Below are positions 18,856 to 29,328 of a stretch of 64,000 bases of DNA, in pieces. Numbering within the stretch: the first letter of the stretch is position 1; every line of letters begins with the position of its first letter. The translations under genes were made by a program, and so were the position numbers. The notes under the pieces were generated by a model. That model was not told the DNA's origin and searched no databases. It saw nothing but the letters and a program-made list of their open reading frames with translations. The DNA is from Alloacidobacterium sp963823845 (GTDB lineage: Bacteria; Acidobacteriota; Terriglobia; Terriglobales; Acidobacteriaceae): assembly GCA_963823845.1 (NCBI GenBank), contig CAWGND010000016.1:124001-188000 (forward strand), in the 5' to 3' direction.

Positions 18856-18879
18856 CGTCAGTTACTACTCGGTTAACTG
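18856..18879 (-). repeat. 24-bp sequence, inverted partner at 11795-11818
   Basis: Exact reverse complement of 11795-11818. Here the sequence is uninterrupted and continues (read leftward) as gtaaggcggtaaaccaccc, giving the state before IS insertion at the other copy. The two copies bracket the decayed 11.8-18.9 kb interval. Confidence 0.6.
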
Positions 18880-18909
18880 GCTTCCTAGGGGCCGGATTTA
18901 GGAACTTAA

Positions 18910-19383
18910 CTATGAAGCGCGTTTTCCCATCAGTTTGATGAAGTAGAAGGTCATGGGTGTCTGGCCGGTATTTCGAACGCCATGAAGAACGTTGGCTTCG
19001 GCAAATATCGTGTCACGCGTTTTTACTTGTTTTGTGACGTCGTCGAGAAAAAACTCCCCGGTCCCTCCACCCACGATCATGATCTCTTCCTCAGGATGGC
19101 GATGGGGTGGATGTGGCTGCGCTCCCGGCTCCAGCGTTACGAACCCCGAGGCAAGCGCAGCAAGCTGCTCCGTCGGACCGTTGAATTGGACGTAGGCTTT
19201 CGCTCCGGGCGCCGCGCCCTCCGGCCGAATGCCGTCAGCCTTCACCACGCTGCTCTGCAGCAAAGGACCGCCGGTCTTCGTGTCCACATGAGTAATCTGC
19301 TGCTCGGACTGAGCCTGCACTTCCGGTAAGAACGCCATAGCCTGCAAAGCAGACACCGAGGCCAGAAAGTTTCGCCTGTTCAT
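18910..19383 (-). CDS. Tat-type exported cupin domain protein
   Basis: 157 aa. Begins MNRRNFLASVSALQAMAFLP, a twin-arginine-like export signal. The cupin core has PHPPHRHPEEEIMIVGGGTG (metal His/Glu set) and a second His in EANVLHGVRNTG. Small single-domain cupins bind a metal ion and may be oxygenases, isomerases or binding proteins; the reaction cannot be told. It stands alone, with an SDR pseudogene upstream. Confidence 0.8.
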   Translation of the reverse strand: MNRRNFLASVSALQAMAFLPEVQAQSEQQITHVDTKTGGPLLQSSVVKADGIRPEGAAPGAKAYVQFNGPTEQLAALASGFVTLEPGAQPHPPHRHPEEEIMIVGGGTGEFFLDDVTKQVKTRDTIFAEANVLHGVRNTGQTPMTFYFIKLMGKRAS

Positions 19384-19554
19384 CGTTTCCCCTTTGCCGC
19401 AAGTCTATATTGCCACTCCCATTCATCCTGGGGCGACATCACCAACGTCTTTCAAAGCGTAAAGGCAACCAGTTCCGCCGGCAAGTTAGCGCCGCCTGTA
19501 GCAACCCGCAGATAGATCGTTGAAGATAGTGAAGATCCACCTGCGCGCATCTCC

Positions 19555-20322
19555 CTAGTGCATGACAAAGCCGCCATCGACCGAGATCGATTGGCCGGTG
19601 ATGTAACTGGCGGCGTCGCTGCAGAGGAATAGAACGGTATTCGCGATCTCCTCCGGACGACCTTCGCGCTTCATAGGAACGAATGTTTGCAGCATGGCCT
19701 TGAGCGCCTCGCCCTGACCCTCGGCTTCCATCTTGTCGCTCATTGGAGTGCGGATCATGCCGGGACAGACGTCATTGACGCGAATGCCACGCGTCGGATA
19801 CTCAAGAGCTGCGCTCCTGGTGAAACCGATGACCCCATGCTTCGCTGCGTGATAGGTGCCACGTTGATTACCGCCGATCAGGCCGCCTAACGAGGAGCAG
19901 TTGACGATCGCGCCGCTGCCCTGTTCGCGCATTACCTGGAGTTCGAACTTCATCGAGCTCCAGACCCCGCGCAGATTGATAGACATCACGCGATCGTAGT
20001 CGTCGCGGGGCGAGTCGGCCGTCTCTGCCAGAACGTTCTGGACGCCTGCGTTGTTATAGGCGGCATCAAGACGTCCAAACTAGGCGACGGTCTGCTTTAC
20101 CATGGCTTCGACTTCGTCGTCATTTGAGACGTCGCATCGAACGGCAAGAGTCTTGAATCCCTGGTCAGCCAATCCTTTCGCCGCGGCCTTAACTTCTTTC
20201 TCGTTCCAGTCCGCTAAAGTCAAAGCGGCGCCCGTCTTTGCGAAGGCCTTTGCGGTTGCGAGACCGAGTCCTGATGCAGCACCCGTGACGAGTGCCACCT
20301 TACCTTCAAATGAGATCTGCAT
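19555..20322 (-). pseudogene. SDR family oxidoreductase with premature amber stop
   Basis: One continuous frame of 255 codons from ATG 20322, interrupted only by TAG at 20080-20082 (codon 81, KQTVA-stop-FGRLDAAYNNAG). All classic SDR parts are present: TGAASGLGLA cofactor loop, YNNAG, catalytic Ser (NCSSLGG), YHAAK, and the ending ITGQSISVDGGF. A single substitution (GAG or CAG to TAG) explains it. Either recent inactivation, a sequencing error, or two separate polypeptides. Confidence 0.8.
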
Positions 20323-20383
20323 GATTCACTCCTAAATGTTTAGTGTTCGTTGCTCTTTGTTCTTCAAACTGGCGCGTAGTTCA

Positions 20384-20443
20384 TTACTGCGCGGTGAGGC
20401 CGCCGTCAATCACCAAAACATGACCGAGGACTACGTCGGGCGG
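20384..20443 (-). pseudogene. C-terminal tail of a second SDR gene
   Basis: The last residues PPDVVLGHVLVIDGGLTAQ before a TAA match the closing segment of SDR enzymes (TGxxxxVDGG). Nothing upstream in that frame looks like the rest of an SDR, so only the 3' end survives. Confidence 0.5.
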
Positions 20444-20760
20444 GCATATACCTATGAGACGCCAGTTTTCATGACGTGACGAAGTTGAAGCGCTCAGAGT
20501 ATCGGACTGACTTGACCACAGAACGGTCTTATCCGTTCGAACGTGCCATGAGAGCCGATGGCAATCGAGACATGATAGTGCGCCAATACTTGGCGCTGCG
20601 GCAGGCGCAGAACACAACAAGCAATGGCGACCGCTGATCGGCAAGTGTCGGATTTGCCGACATTTCGGCCAAGTGAAAGCCCATTTACTGGAGTTAGACA
20701 CGCTAGTCAAGCCAGCATCTCTGGCGATCATATAAGATCTGGGCGAGGGAGCCTGTAGAA
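20444..20760. other. Intergenic, one small hairpin
   Basis: No convincing gene. A hairpin gaacggtcttatccgttc occurs near 20521-20538. The 3' end should hold the promoter and gggag ribosome site of the NTF2-like gene. Confidence 0.35.
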
Positions 20761-21264
20761 ATGACTCACGCGGAGATGATTGCTCAATGGGATGAGCACA
20801 TCGGCTATGAATTTTCGACTCGCGACGTCGCTTCGACGATCGCTACGATGGTGGAAGACGCCTACGTCAACCACATTCCTGTGATGACCGGCGGGTACGG
20901 GCATGCGGCGCTGCGCACGTTCTATCAGCAGGACTTCATCACTCCGATGCCGGTGGATGTGGCCATTCAGTTGGTCTCCCGCACCCTCGGCCAGGATCAA
21001 TTAGTCGACGAGATCATCTTTTCCTTCACGCACACCGAAGAGATGCCGTGGATGCTTCCGGGTGTGGCCCCGACGCATCGGCGCGTAGAGATTCCGCTCG
21101 TGGTTGTCGTCGGCTTCCGTGACGGAAAACTGGCACATGAGCGCATCTACTGGGATCAGGCCTCGGTACTCAAACAGATCGGCCTGCTCATGGATCCATC
21201 GCTTCCGGTATTCGGAATCGAGACTGCACAGAAACTCCTGGATCCCGCGATGCCCAGACGCTAG
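20761..21264 (+). CDS. NTF2-like / SnoaL-like domain protein
   Basis: 167 aa, no signal peptide. Sequence such as YVNHIPVMTGGYGHAALRTF and VVVGFRDGKLAHERIYWDQA is typical of the SnoaL-like branch of the NTF2 fold seen in polyketide cyclases and carboxymethylenebutenolidase-associated proteins. Binds a small organic ligand in a cone-shaped pocket; the reaction is unknown. Followed by a short hairpin and then the aminotransferase gene on the same strand. Confidence 0.75.
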   Translation: MTHAEMIAQWDEHIGYEFSTRDVASTIATMVEDAYVNHIPVMTGGYGHAALRTFYQQDFITPMPVDVAIQLVSRTLGQDQLVDEIIFSFTHTEEMPWMLPGVAPTHRRVEIPLVVVVGFRDGKLAHERIYWDQASVLKQIGLLMDPSLPVFGIETAQKLLDPAMPRR

Positions 21265-21273
21265 CCGGACTGG

Positions 21274-21294
21274 AACCAGACCTTCTCTCTGGTT
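21274..21294 (+). terminator. Weak terminator-like hairpin
   Basis: aaccaga / tctggtt with a 7-base loop, 10 bp after the stop of the NTF2-like gene, followed only by tgtat rather than a long T-run. Confidence 0.35.
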
Positions 21295-21391
21295 TGTATA
21301 CTCATGCCATGCATCCGCTCTGCGATCAGAGTGATGGTGTCGTTGCGTACCCGGTACAGCCTCATCGCCTCAGCCCAGCATCAGGAGTCTT

Positions 21392-22759
21392 ATGGTCGAT
21401 CAACAGGCAACTATCCCCAGCGCCATCGCCTTCCCATCCGATCGGGTCCGATCGCTGTTTCCCGCGCTCGATCAGCAACCCAATTTCATCTTCTTCGACA
21501 ACGCTGCCGGCGCGCAGATCCCGCAGACGGTGTTCAACGCAATCAACCGGCACCTGCTGCACTGCAACGTGCAGCGCGGCGGACGCTATCAGAAGAGCGT
21601 GGAGGTGGACGCAACCATCGCGAATGCGCGGGAGAACGTCGCAGCGCTAATCAATGCGCGGCATTCTGAAGAAGTGGCGTTCGGCATGAACGCCACTTCG
21701 TTTCTGCGTCTACTCAGCATTGCTATCGGCCGCACACTAAGCACGCGCAATGAGATCGTCGTCACAGATCTCGACCACGAAGCGAACATCGCCACCTGGC
21801 TGCAGCTAGAACGCGAAGGGGCAAAGATCGTCTGGTGGAAGATGCGCGCGGATTGCAACCTGCATGTGGAGGATCTGGCGCCACTGCTGAACGCAAAAAC
21901 GCGCCTGGTTGCCTGCACGGTGGCCTCGAACGCGCTGGGTACGCTGGTGGATGTCGCCGCCGTCGCCAAGCTGGCGCACGCCGCAGGAGCTGAGGTGGTT
22001 CTCGATTGCGTTCACTACGCTCCCCATGCTGTGGTCGATGTTCAGGCATTCGATTGCGACTATCTCGTCTGCTCCGGCTATAAGATCTTCGGGCCGCACA
22101 TGGGCTTTATGTGGGGCCGCCTGGAGCTGCTGTATGAACTGCCCACCTTTCGCGAGGATTTCATTCCGGATGCTCCTCCCTACAAGATTGAAGCGGGCAC
22201 ATTCATTTACGAGAATGTCGCCGGTATGGCAGCAGCTGTGGCCTATCTCGAAGAGCTCGGCACGTGGACGGCCGATGAGACGGAAGACACCGCGCCTGCT
22301 TCGCGCCGAGACTCAATTGTGCACGCCATGACTGCGATTCGCTCCTATGAAGCCACGCTCTCCGCAGAGATGCTTGGTGTACTCAAGGCCGCCGGCGCCA
22401 CGGTCTATGGGATCGACGATGCCGCGCGCTTCAACGAGCGCGTGCCCACTCTCTGCTTCAATCTACCGAACATCGCGCCCGCACGTGTCACAGAAGTTAT
22501 GGCTGACCGGGGCATCGGCATTCGCGACGGTCACATGTACACGCCCCGTTTGATGCAACATCTCGGTATCCCACTGGAGTACGGCGTTGTTCGCGCCTCG
22601 CTTCTTCACTACAACACCGTCGAAGAGATTCAAGAGTTCGGGAAGGTATTGCTTGGCATGGCCCGAGCATCAGTAAGCCAGACGCTCAGGTGCGGGTGTC
22701 GGCCTTCTCAGCGCCTGTCGCCGACAGCACACCCACGCCTCAGCTCGAACGCAGGCTAA
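21392..22759 (+). CDS. Class V aminotransferase, cysteine desulfurase-like
   Basis: ATG 21392 with aggag five bases before. 455 aa PLP enzyme: FFDNAAGAQIPQ at the N-terminus, EVVLDCVHYAPH (Asp contacting the PLP pyridine) and YLVCSGYKIFGPHMGFMWGR with the Schiff-base Lys. It fits the cysteine-desulfurase-like family (TIGR01976 type) rather than true IscS/SufS, as no clear catalytic Cys loop is visible, so C-S or C-N lyase or transaminase activity is open. The 3' end overlaps the start of the following permease by 70 bp in another frame, so the native C-terminus may be shorter. Distinct from the encapsulated desulfurase at 37.8 kb. Confidence 0.8.
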   Translation: MVDQQATIPSAIAFPSDRVRSLFPALDQQPNFIFFDNAAGAQIPQTVFNAINRHLLHCNVQRGGRYQKSVEVDATIANARENVAALINARHSEEVAFGMNATSFLRLLSIAIGRTLSTRNEIVVTDLDHEANIATWLQLEREGAKIVWWKMRADCNLHVEDLAPLLNAKTRLVACTVASNALGTLVDVAAVAKLAHAAGAEVVLDCVHYAPHAVVDVQAFDCDYLVCSGYKIFGPHMGFMWGRLELLYELPTFREDFIPDAPPYKIEAGTFIYENVAGMAAAVAYLEELGTWTADETEDTAPASRRDSIVHAMTAIRSYEATLSAEMLGVLKAAGATVYGIDDAARFNERVPTLCFNLPNIAPARVTEVMADRGIGIRDGHMYTPRLMQHLGIPLEYGVVRASLLHYNTVEEIQEFGKVLLGMARASVSQTLRCGCRPSQRLSPTAHPRLSSNAG

Positions 22760-24079
22760 CCCAGCGTCAACTCACAATGATGACGATGGGCGGCGCCATC
22801 GGTGTCGGGCTCTTCCTGGGCAGTTCACTCTCCATTCAGCTCGCGGGCCCTGGCGTCATCTTGTCGTATCTCTTCGGTGCTGTCATAACCCTCATCGTCG
22901 CGTACTCCATCGCTGAGATGGCGGTGGTGCATCCTGTGGCTGGCTCCTTTGGCGTGTACGCGCAAACCTACCTAAACGAGTGGTCCGGCTTCGCCGTCCG
23001 CGTGACCTACGCCTTCGTTCAGATCATCGCGATCGGTGCGGAGGTTACGGCCGTAGCGATGTACTTTGCGGAGTGGTTTCCCACGGTGTCACAGTGGCTG
23101 ATCGTAGTCGCAGTCTCGTTCGGCCTCCTCGCCATCAACGCGATGCAGGTCGGCAGCTTCGCCGAGTTCGAATACTGGTTTGCCATCCTCAAGGTCATCG
23201 CCATCGCGGCCTTCGTATTGATCGGCTTTGGTCTGATCGTCGGCTTGGGACCGGCCAGACCAGCTGGGGCTCTCCAACTTGACCGAGCATGGTGGAGTCC
23301 TGCCACACGGGATGAAAGGCGTGTGGCTGGCCATGAGCCTTACGCTCACCAGCTATATGGGGATCGAGATCATCGGCGTCACGGCCGGCGAGGCGCACCA
23401 GCCCGCGAAGACGATTCCCCATGCTATGCGCGCGGTCACTGTCCGGCTTATCCTCTGCTACGTCTTGTCGATCACTGTGATGCTGGCGATGACGCCCTGG
23501 GACAAGATGAGCAGTGGGCTCACTGGCAGTCCGTTCGTATTCGCCTTCCGCAGCGCGGGGATACCGTATGCCGCGGGCATCATGAATCTGGTGGTCATCG
23601 CTGCCGCTCTCTCCAGCGCGAATACCAATCTCTATCTCACCAGCCGGACCTTGTTTTCGTTGTCGCGCGATGGTTATCTGCCGCAGGCGCTCGGGAGCCT
23701 CGGCCGCAATGGCGTTCCCTACCTTGCCTTGCTGCTGTCAGCCGCGGGGATGGTTGCCGCCATCCTGCTGGCGATCTTCACTCCGAGCCACGCCTTCCTG
23801 TCGCTTTACGGCATTGCTGTGGCGGGAATGTTCTTCGTGTGGATCGTCATCCTGCTGGCCCATCTTTCGTTCCGTAAGGTACTGGGGCCGGCGCGCATCG
23901 CGGCTCTGCCGATACGCCTGCCTTTCTCTCCCTTTGCGCAGATCGTCGCTTTGGCCGCTATCGCCGCTATCGCGAGCAGCACATTCTTTGTGGATAGCCT
24001 GCGATACACGGTCCCGGATTTCCTGCTGTTCCTGCTTATCATCACCGCGTTTCACTCCTGGGCCGCGAGGAAATCGTAA
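22690..24079 (+). pseudogene. APC family amino acid permease, one frameshift
   Basis: Frame from GTG 22690 encodes the first half (GGAIGVGLFLGSSLSIQLAG, then IAEMAVVHPVAGSFGVYAQ) to about 23265. A second frame continues directly (NLTEHGGVLPHGMKGVWLAM, then ITAGEAHQPAKTIPHAMR-type loop, observed as GVTAGEAHQPAKTIPHAM) to TAA at 24079. Together they make a normal permease of about 460 aa, close to the AAT/GABA group. One indel near 23262-23280 separates them, either a recent mutation or an error. Translationally linked to the class V aminotransferase gene, so an amino acid uptake/conversion pair is likely. Confidence 0.8.
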
Positions 24080-24282
24080 ACGAAGCAAATTACACGCACG
24101 ATTGACGGCGCGGCCCTACTGGCCTTTTCTTTTCTGGACTAAAGTGAACGAGGCCACAAGTTCCTTGACACCGTAGGTTCTGTATGACTAACATCGGCGC
24201 GCTCGAATGACCGGACCAGGGCGAGCGCCGAATGGCTGCGCCTTGACCAAATGAAACAACAGAACCTTCTGGAGAGCCCCCA

Positions 24283-27200
24283 ATGAAATTCCGGATTGCC
24301 ACGCCGCGCCTTCTGTGTAGGGTTGGGTTCCACGTCGGCATGCTTCTGCTGTGCGCTTTTGCATCCGTCTCAGCCTTGGCGTCCGATCCGCCGATCCCGT
24401 CCGGGGACATACGCATCCACTATCATCGGCCGGACGGCAACTACAGCGGCTGGACGGTTTACGCCTTCGACAACACGACGGAAAACACCGGCAACTATGG
24501 CGGCGGCCCCGTTCAGGTGACTGGGACCGATAGCTATGGCGCATATTTCGACGTTGGCAGTGACCACGGGCGCGCAAGAAGTCGGGATCATCATTCACAA
24601 CCCAACCGCGCCGGGCGGCGACCAGAAGGACACTCCGAACAATTTGTTCGTCGATCCCTCAACGCAGGGCATCGAGTACTGGGCATACTCTGGGATCGCG
24701 AAGCTGTATACAACCGCGCCCAGCCTGACCAATCCCACCGCGCTGCTGCCGGGATACGTCCGCGTTCACTACCACCGGACGGACGGCAATTATTCAGGCT
24801 GGACGATCTATGCCTTCTACGACACGACCGAGTATACCGGCGATTACAACAGCGGGCTCGTACCCCCACGAATTCCGACGCATACGGAGTGTATTTCGAC
24901 GTGGCGGTGGTTGCGAATGCGCAGAATCTCGGGCTGATCATTCACAATCCCTCTGCGTCGGGCGGCGACCAGAAGGATCCGGGACCGAACGAGTTCGTCG
25001 ATCCTTCCACCGAAGGCTTTGAGTATTGGGGCTACACGGGCATCGGCAAGCTGTACAAGAGTCAGCTAAGTCTGACCAATCCCACCGCGCTGTTGCCCGG
25101 GTACGCTCGCATTCACTATTACCGGCCCGACGGAAACTATGCGAACTGGACCGTCTATGCCTTCGAAGACACCGCGGAATATACCGGCGACTACAACGAC
25201 GGCCTGACGGGAGTAACCAGCACCGACTCCTACGGCGCGTACTTCGACATCAGTCTGATTCCCAATGCGCAGAACCTGGGATTCATCATCCACAACATCT
25301 CCACAGGCGTTAAAGATCCCGGGCCGAACATGTATCTGAATGTTGCCACCTACAACCAGGCATGGGCGATTTCAGGAAACGCGACGGTGTTCACCTCCAC
25401 GCCAACTCCGACCGAGATACTGGACAGCCTGCTGAACGTGGAGCAGGCGTACTGGCTCGATCGCCAGCGAGTGGCCATCCAGCCGCAGTTCGCGCAGAGC
25501 GGCGACACCTATGCGCATCAGCTCCAGCCTGACCGGCGGGTTGTCGGTGACTCCTACCGGCATTACCGGAGGCACCAATATTCCGCTCACTGTTGGCGGA
25601 AGCCTGACCGCGGATGAGCTGCTTCGGTACCCGCAACTGAGCGGTTACACCGTTCTGCAGCTGCCCGCAAATACGCAGGTCTCGACCTTGCAGACGGCTC
25701 TCGAAGGGACAGCTCGCCTTTTCAGCGATCGATTCGAGCGGAATGGTGCAGTATGCAACGGGCATTCAGTTCGCGGGCGTTCTGGATGATCTCTATTACT
25801 ATCCAGGCAAGCTCGGCGTCGTCTTCCATCACGGGGAGACCGATTGGCATGACTGGCCAGACGACGACAACTGCGCCGTGAAGCTGAAAGTATGGGCGCC
25901 CACCGCGCAGAGTGTCTCGCTACAGATCTTCGACCACGAGTCCGACACGACGCCTTCTGCTGTTGTCCCGATGCATGACCACAATGGCGTGTGGGTAGCG
26001 GACGGAGAGCCCAACTGGAAGGACAAGTACTACCTTTACAGCGTGCAGGTCTGGGTCCCATCCGACTCCGCAGTGGACACGAATGTCACCAGCGATCCGT
26101 ATTCCATCGACATTGCGTTGAACGGAACCAAGAGCAGGATCACCGACCTCGAATCCGATGAAACCAAGCCGACAGGCTGGGACGAGGATGCTTCACCTGC
26201 CGCTGAGAAGCTTCAGCGACATGAGCGTGTATGAGCTGCATATTCGCGACTTCAGCGTGAACGACCTCACGGTTCCGGCGGCTCATCGCGGTCATGTATG
26301 AGGCGTTTAGCGACCAGAATTCCGACGGCATGAAGCATCTTCGCTCTCTGGCCGCGAGCGGGCTGAAGGCGGTGCACATCCTGCCCTCCTTCCACTTCGC
26401 CAGCGTGAATGAAGACAAATCCACATGGATCATTCCCACCGGCCTGGCGCAATATCCGCCGGACGGTCAGCAGCAGCAGGCAGCCGTCACCGCCAGCCAG
26501 ACCAATCCTGCCTATAACTGGGGCTACGATCCGGTGCACTACATGACGCCGGAGGGCAGCTACGCGATCAATCCTGATAATCGCGTGCGCGAGTATCGGG
26601 GAATGGTCGAGGGTCTGCACAAGGCCGGCCTGCGCGTGGTGCAGGATGTGGTCTTCAACCACACCAATGCCAGCGGCGAAGCTCCCAATTCCAATCTCGA
26701 CGAAGTGGTGCCGAATTATTACCATCGCCTCGATGCGAATGGAAATCTCGAAAACGGTTCATGCTGCCCGGATACCGCAGCTGAACACAAGATGATGGAG
26801 AAGCTGATCATCGACACCCTCGTGCTCAATGCGCGGGACTATAAGATCGATGGCTTCCGCTTCGACATCATGAGCTTCATGTTCACCTACAACATGCAGG
26901 ACATACAGCAGGCCTTGGGTGCACTCACTCCCGAGAAAGATGGCGTCGATGGATCCAGGATCTATCTGTACGGAGAAGGCTTCAACTTCGGAGACACCGA
27001 TAACAATCAGATTGGTCCCAATGCCTCGCAGATCAATCTTTACGGCTTCGGTATCGGCACATTTAACGACCGCATCCGCGACGGAATCCGCGGCGGTAGT
27101 CCGTTTACGGATGAACGGGTTCAGGGCTTTGCTACTGGCCTCTTTACCGATCCAAGCGACTATACCAATGCGAATCCGCCGCAGAATGGCCAACAAGCCC

Positions 27201-28087
27201 AATTGCTCCAATACTCCGACTGGATCGATGTGGGACTTGCAGGCAATCTGCGCGACTATACCTTTATCGATAGCGCCGGTGACACAGTGACTGGAGCTCA
27301 GGTGAGTTACAACGGGCAGCCAACCGGATATACGAAGAGTCCCATCGAGGCGATCAACTATGCCTCAGTCCATGACAACCAAGACCTGTTTGACGCAGTG
27401 CAGCTGAAGTCGAGCTACAGTGACAGCATCGCCACTCGCGCCCGGCGGCAGATCATGGGCATGAGCCTGGTGACTCTGGGTCAGGGCATTCCGTTCTTTC
27501 AGGGCGGCGACGACCTGCTGCGCTCCAAAGACATGGACCAGAACAGCTATGACTCCGGAGACTGGTTCAATAAGATCGACTGGAGTGGCCAGACGGCAAA
27601 CTGGGGTATCGGTCTACCGATCGCAAGCCAGAACCAGGGTCAATGGCCTATCATGATGCCTCTGCTCAGCGACGCCGCCTATACGCCGCTGCCAGCGAAT
27701 ATCGCCTACAGTGGAGCGGCGTTCAACGAACTGTTGAAAATCCGCTACAGTTCAGAGTTGTTCCGCATGCCGACATTCCAGGAAGTGCAACAGAATCTTA
27801 TCTTCCTGAACACCGGGCAAGGCCAGACACCGGGGCTGATTGTCATGAAGCTGGATGCGAATGGTGGGAACTACGGAATCTATAAACACATCGTAGTCGT
27901 CTTTAACGCAACTAATGCGTCGGTAGCTTTCACCGACAGCCGGTTACAGGGTCTGGCACTGCATCTGCACCCGGTGCAGCAAAATTCAAACGATCCCGCA
28001 ACCAGAGAGTCTACCTTTAATGGGAAATCCGGAACGGCAACAGTCACCGCTCTCACCACTGCGGTCTTTGTCACCGAAACTCAGTAA
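24283..28087 (+). pseudogene. Type I pullulanase (GH13_13) with CBM41 repeats, at least five frameshifts
   Basis: Order: signal peptide (VGMLLLCAFASVSALA); three CBM41/PUD starch-binding repeats (IRIHYHRPDGNYSGW, VRVHYHRTDGNYSGW, ARIHYYRPDGNYANW); pullulanase N2-like domain (LLNVEQAYWLDRQRVAIQP); CBM48 (KLKVWAPTAQSVSLQIFDH); catalytic barrel with YNWGYDPVHY, DVVFNHT, GFRFDIM (nucleophile Asp), LYGEGFNFGD (acid/base Glu) and SVHDNQD. It would debranch alpha-1,6 links in starch or glycogen outside the cytoplasm. The reading frame changes near 24555, 24870, 25505, 25740 and 26240; the last 600 codons are one frame. Each segment is well conserved, so either the gene decayed very recently or the sequence has indel errors. 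Confidence 0.85.
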
Positions 28088-28098
28088 GAAAGTATCTG

Positions 28099-28247
28099 TC
28101 TACGATGTGATTGGTCTGGGGCAGAATCTTGCGGCCGCATACTGCGTGATTGGCAATGAGAATGCTGAGAAGGAAACGATTAGAGACGCGCTCAAGTTCT
28201 CACCCGGCGCACGTCAGGCGTGGAGCTTCAAGTGCCCAAATAGATGA
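28099..28247 (+). pseudogene. Possible TPR-protein C-terminal remnant
   Basis: Just after the pullulanase stop a frame reads GLGQNLAAAYCVIGNENAEK then ETIRDALKFSPGARQAW, the helix pattern of one tetratricopeptide repeat, ending at TGA 28247. No start and no other repeats. Weak call. Confidence 0.3.
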
Positions 28248-28598
28248 TCGGCAAATCTCTAGCGGGCACTCCGCGGTCGGCGCGTTCGTCGTCCGCGTGT
28301 TTCGGATTTCGTGACTCAAGACTTCAGGTCGAGGAACCTCGCTGTCATGGGGAAAATGAAGTCAAGGAAGAGTAAACTGACACTTCATCGCGCGATATGT
28401 GCTCAATAAAGACGATAACGGCGAAAAGAATTCAAGTGTACCTCGGTCTCCTGCTGCTGGGTTGCTTGGGAAGCCGTATAGCGGTGCCCAGCCTGCAAAG
28501 CTCACCCCCTCAATTTGACCTAGGGCGATGACGGCATGCGCTCTGCTCTTGCGTCTGTCATCCGCGCTCTGTATCGTTTTACCTTCACGGGAGAACGT
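28248..28598. other. Intergenic, nothing recognised
   Basis: No gene, repeat or RNA feature could be supported between the TPR-like remnant and the relaxase stub. Confidence 0.35.
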
Positions 28599-29003
28599 TT
28601 ACTCAATGGCCGAAATCTCGACCTCGCGACGCACCTCTCGGACCACCTTGTCATGCGCAGAGACCAATCCGTCGTCTCCGCCCACCAGAGCTTGAACTGA
28701 GACCGACTTGGGCGCGGAAAAAGTCAGGTCATAACGCGAGCGGCCTTTGCTTTGTTCGCTCCCGTCTTGTCCGATGCGATCCGCGCAGTGGCGAGGACGG
28801 AGGAACTCGCCTGTTTCCGGATGTAGACCTTCGCGAACAGACTCGAATTGCTTGCGCGTCACTTGCCCGCGCAGGCCGAGCAAATCCGAACCATGCCCTT
28901 GCCACTCACCTTGCACCTTACGGCGCTCGTCGTAGTAGTCGCTGTGTTCCAGATGGCGTTGCGCGTAGACTTTGCCGCCGGTAATTGCGCGGATCGTGAG
29001 CAT
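28599..29003 (-). pseudogene. TrwC/TraI-type (MobF) relaxase, N-terminal stub
   Basis: Natural start at ATG 29003. 134 codons of the relaxase N-terminus: MLTIRAITGGKVYAQRHLEH, SDYYDERRKVQGEWQGHG, LHPETGEFLRPRHCADRIGQ and RYDLTFSAPKSVSVQALVGG, all typical of TrwC-like conjugative relaxases. It stops at TAG before the metal-binding His cluster and lacks the helicase part (full proteins are near 900-1000 aa). Remnant of a conjugative or integrative element. An AT-rich inverted repeat lies about 140 bp upstream. Confidence 0.8.
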
Positions 29004-29138
29004 ACGGTGAGGAAAGCAAGCCTCCTCGTCCAGCCTCGGCCATGCAATTCTCAGACTGCATGCACAAATCGCAGGGATCGCCACCGTTGTCCGGCAGATC
29101 CATTCCGCCAATTTAAGAACGCCTTAATAACGAAATCG

Positions 29139-29172
29139 ACTAATTAAGAAAATAGAATTCTTCTTAATTAGT
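29139..29172. repeat. AT-rich 12-bp inverted repeat upstream of the relaxase stub
   Basis: Perfect arms actaattaagaa (29139-29150) and ttcttaattagt (29161-29172) with a 10-base loop. Much more AT-rich than its surroundings. Position relative to the relaxase start would suit an oriT-associated inverted repeat or an operator of the lost element; neither is proven. Confidence 0.5.
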
Positions 29173-29328
29173 GTCGGTTAGGATGGATGCATATGGGTGC
29201 GAGCCAAGCCAAAAACGCGATTAAGTCGCTACGCAATCTATATTATTGATTCTATACGCTATTATCAGCTTTCTAAGGATCGACTAAAGTAGGTGTCTAG
29301 AGGTCTCCGGTCCGCAACTCTTCGCCAC

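Noticed and set aside
21392..22759. Class V aminotransferase as a second encapsulin cargo
   Set aside because: It lacks the disordered N-terminus and loading motifs and is far from the shell gene.
28747..29147. + strand frames in the relaxase region
   Set aside because: Shadows of the TrwC-like N-terminus on the other strand.
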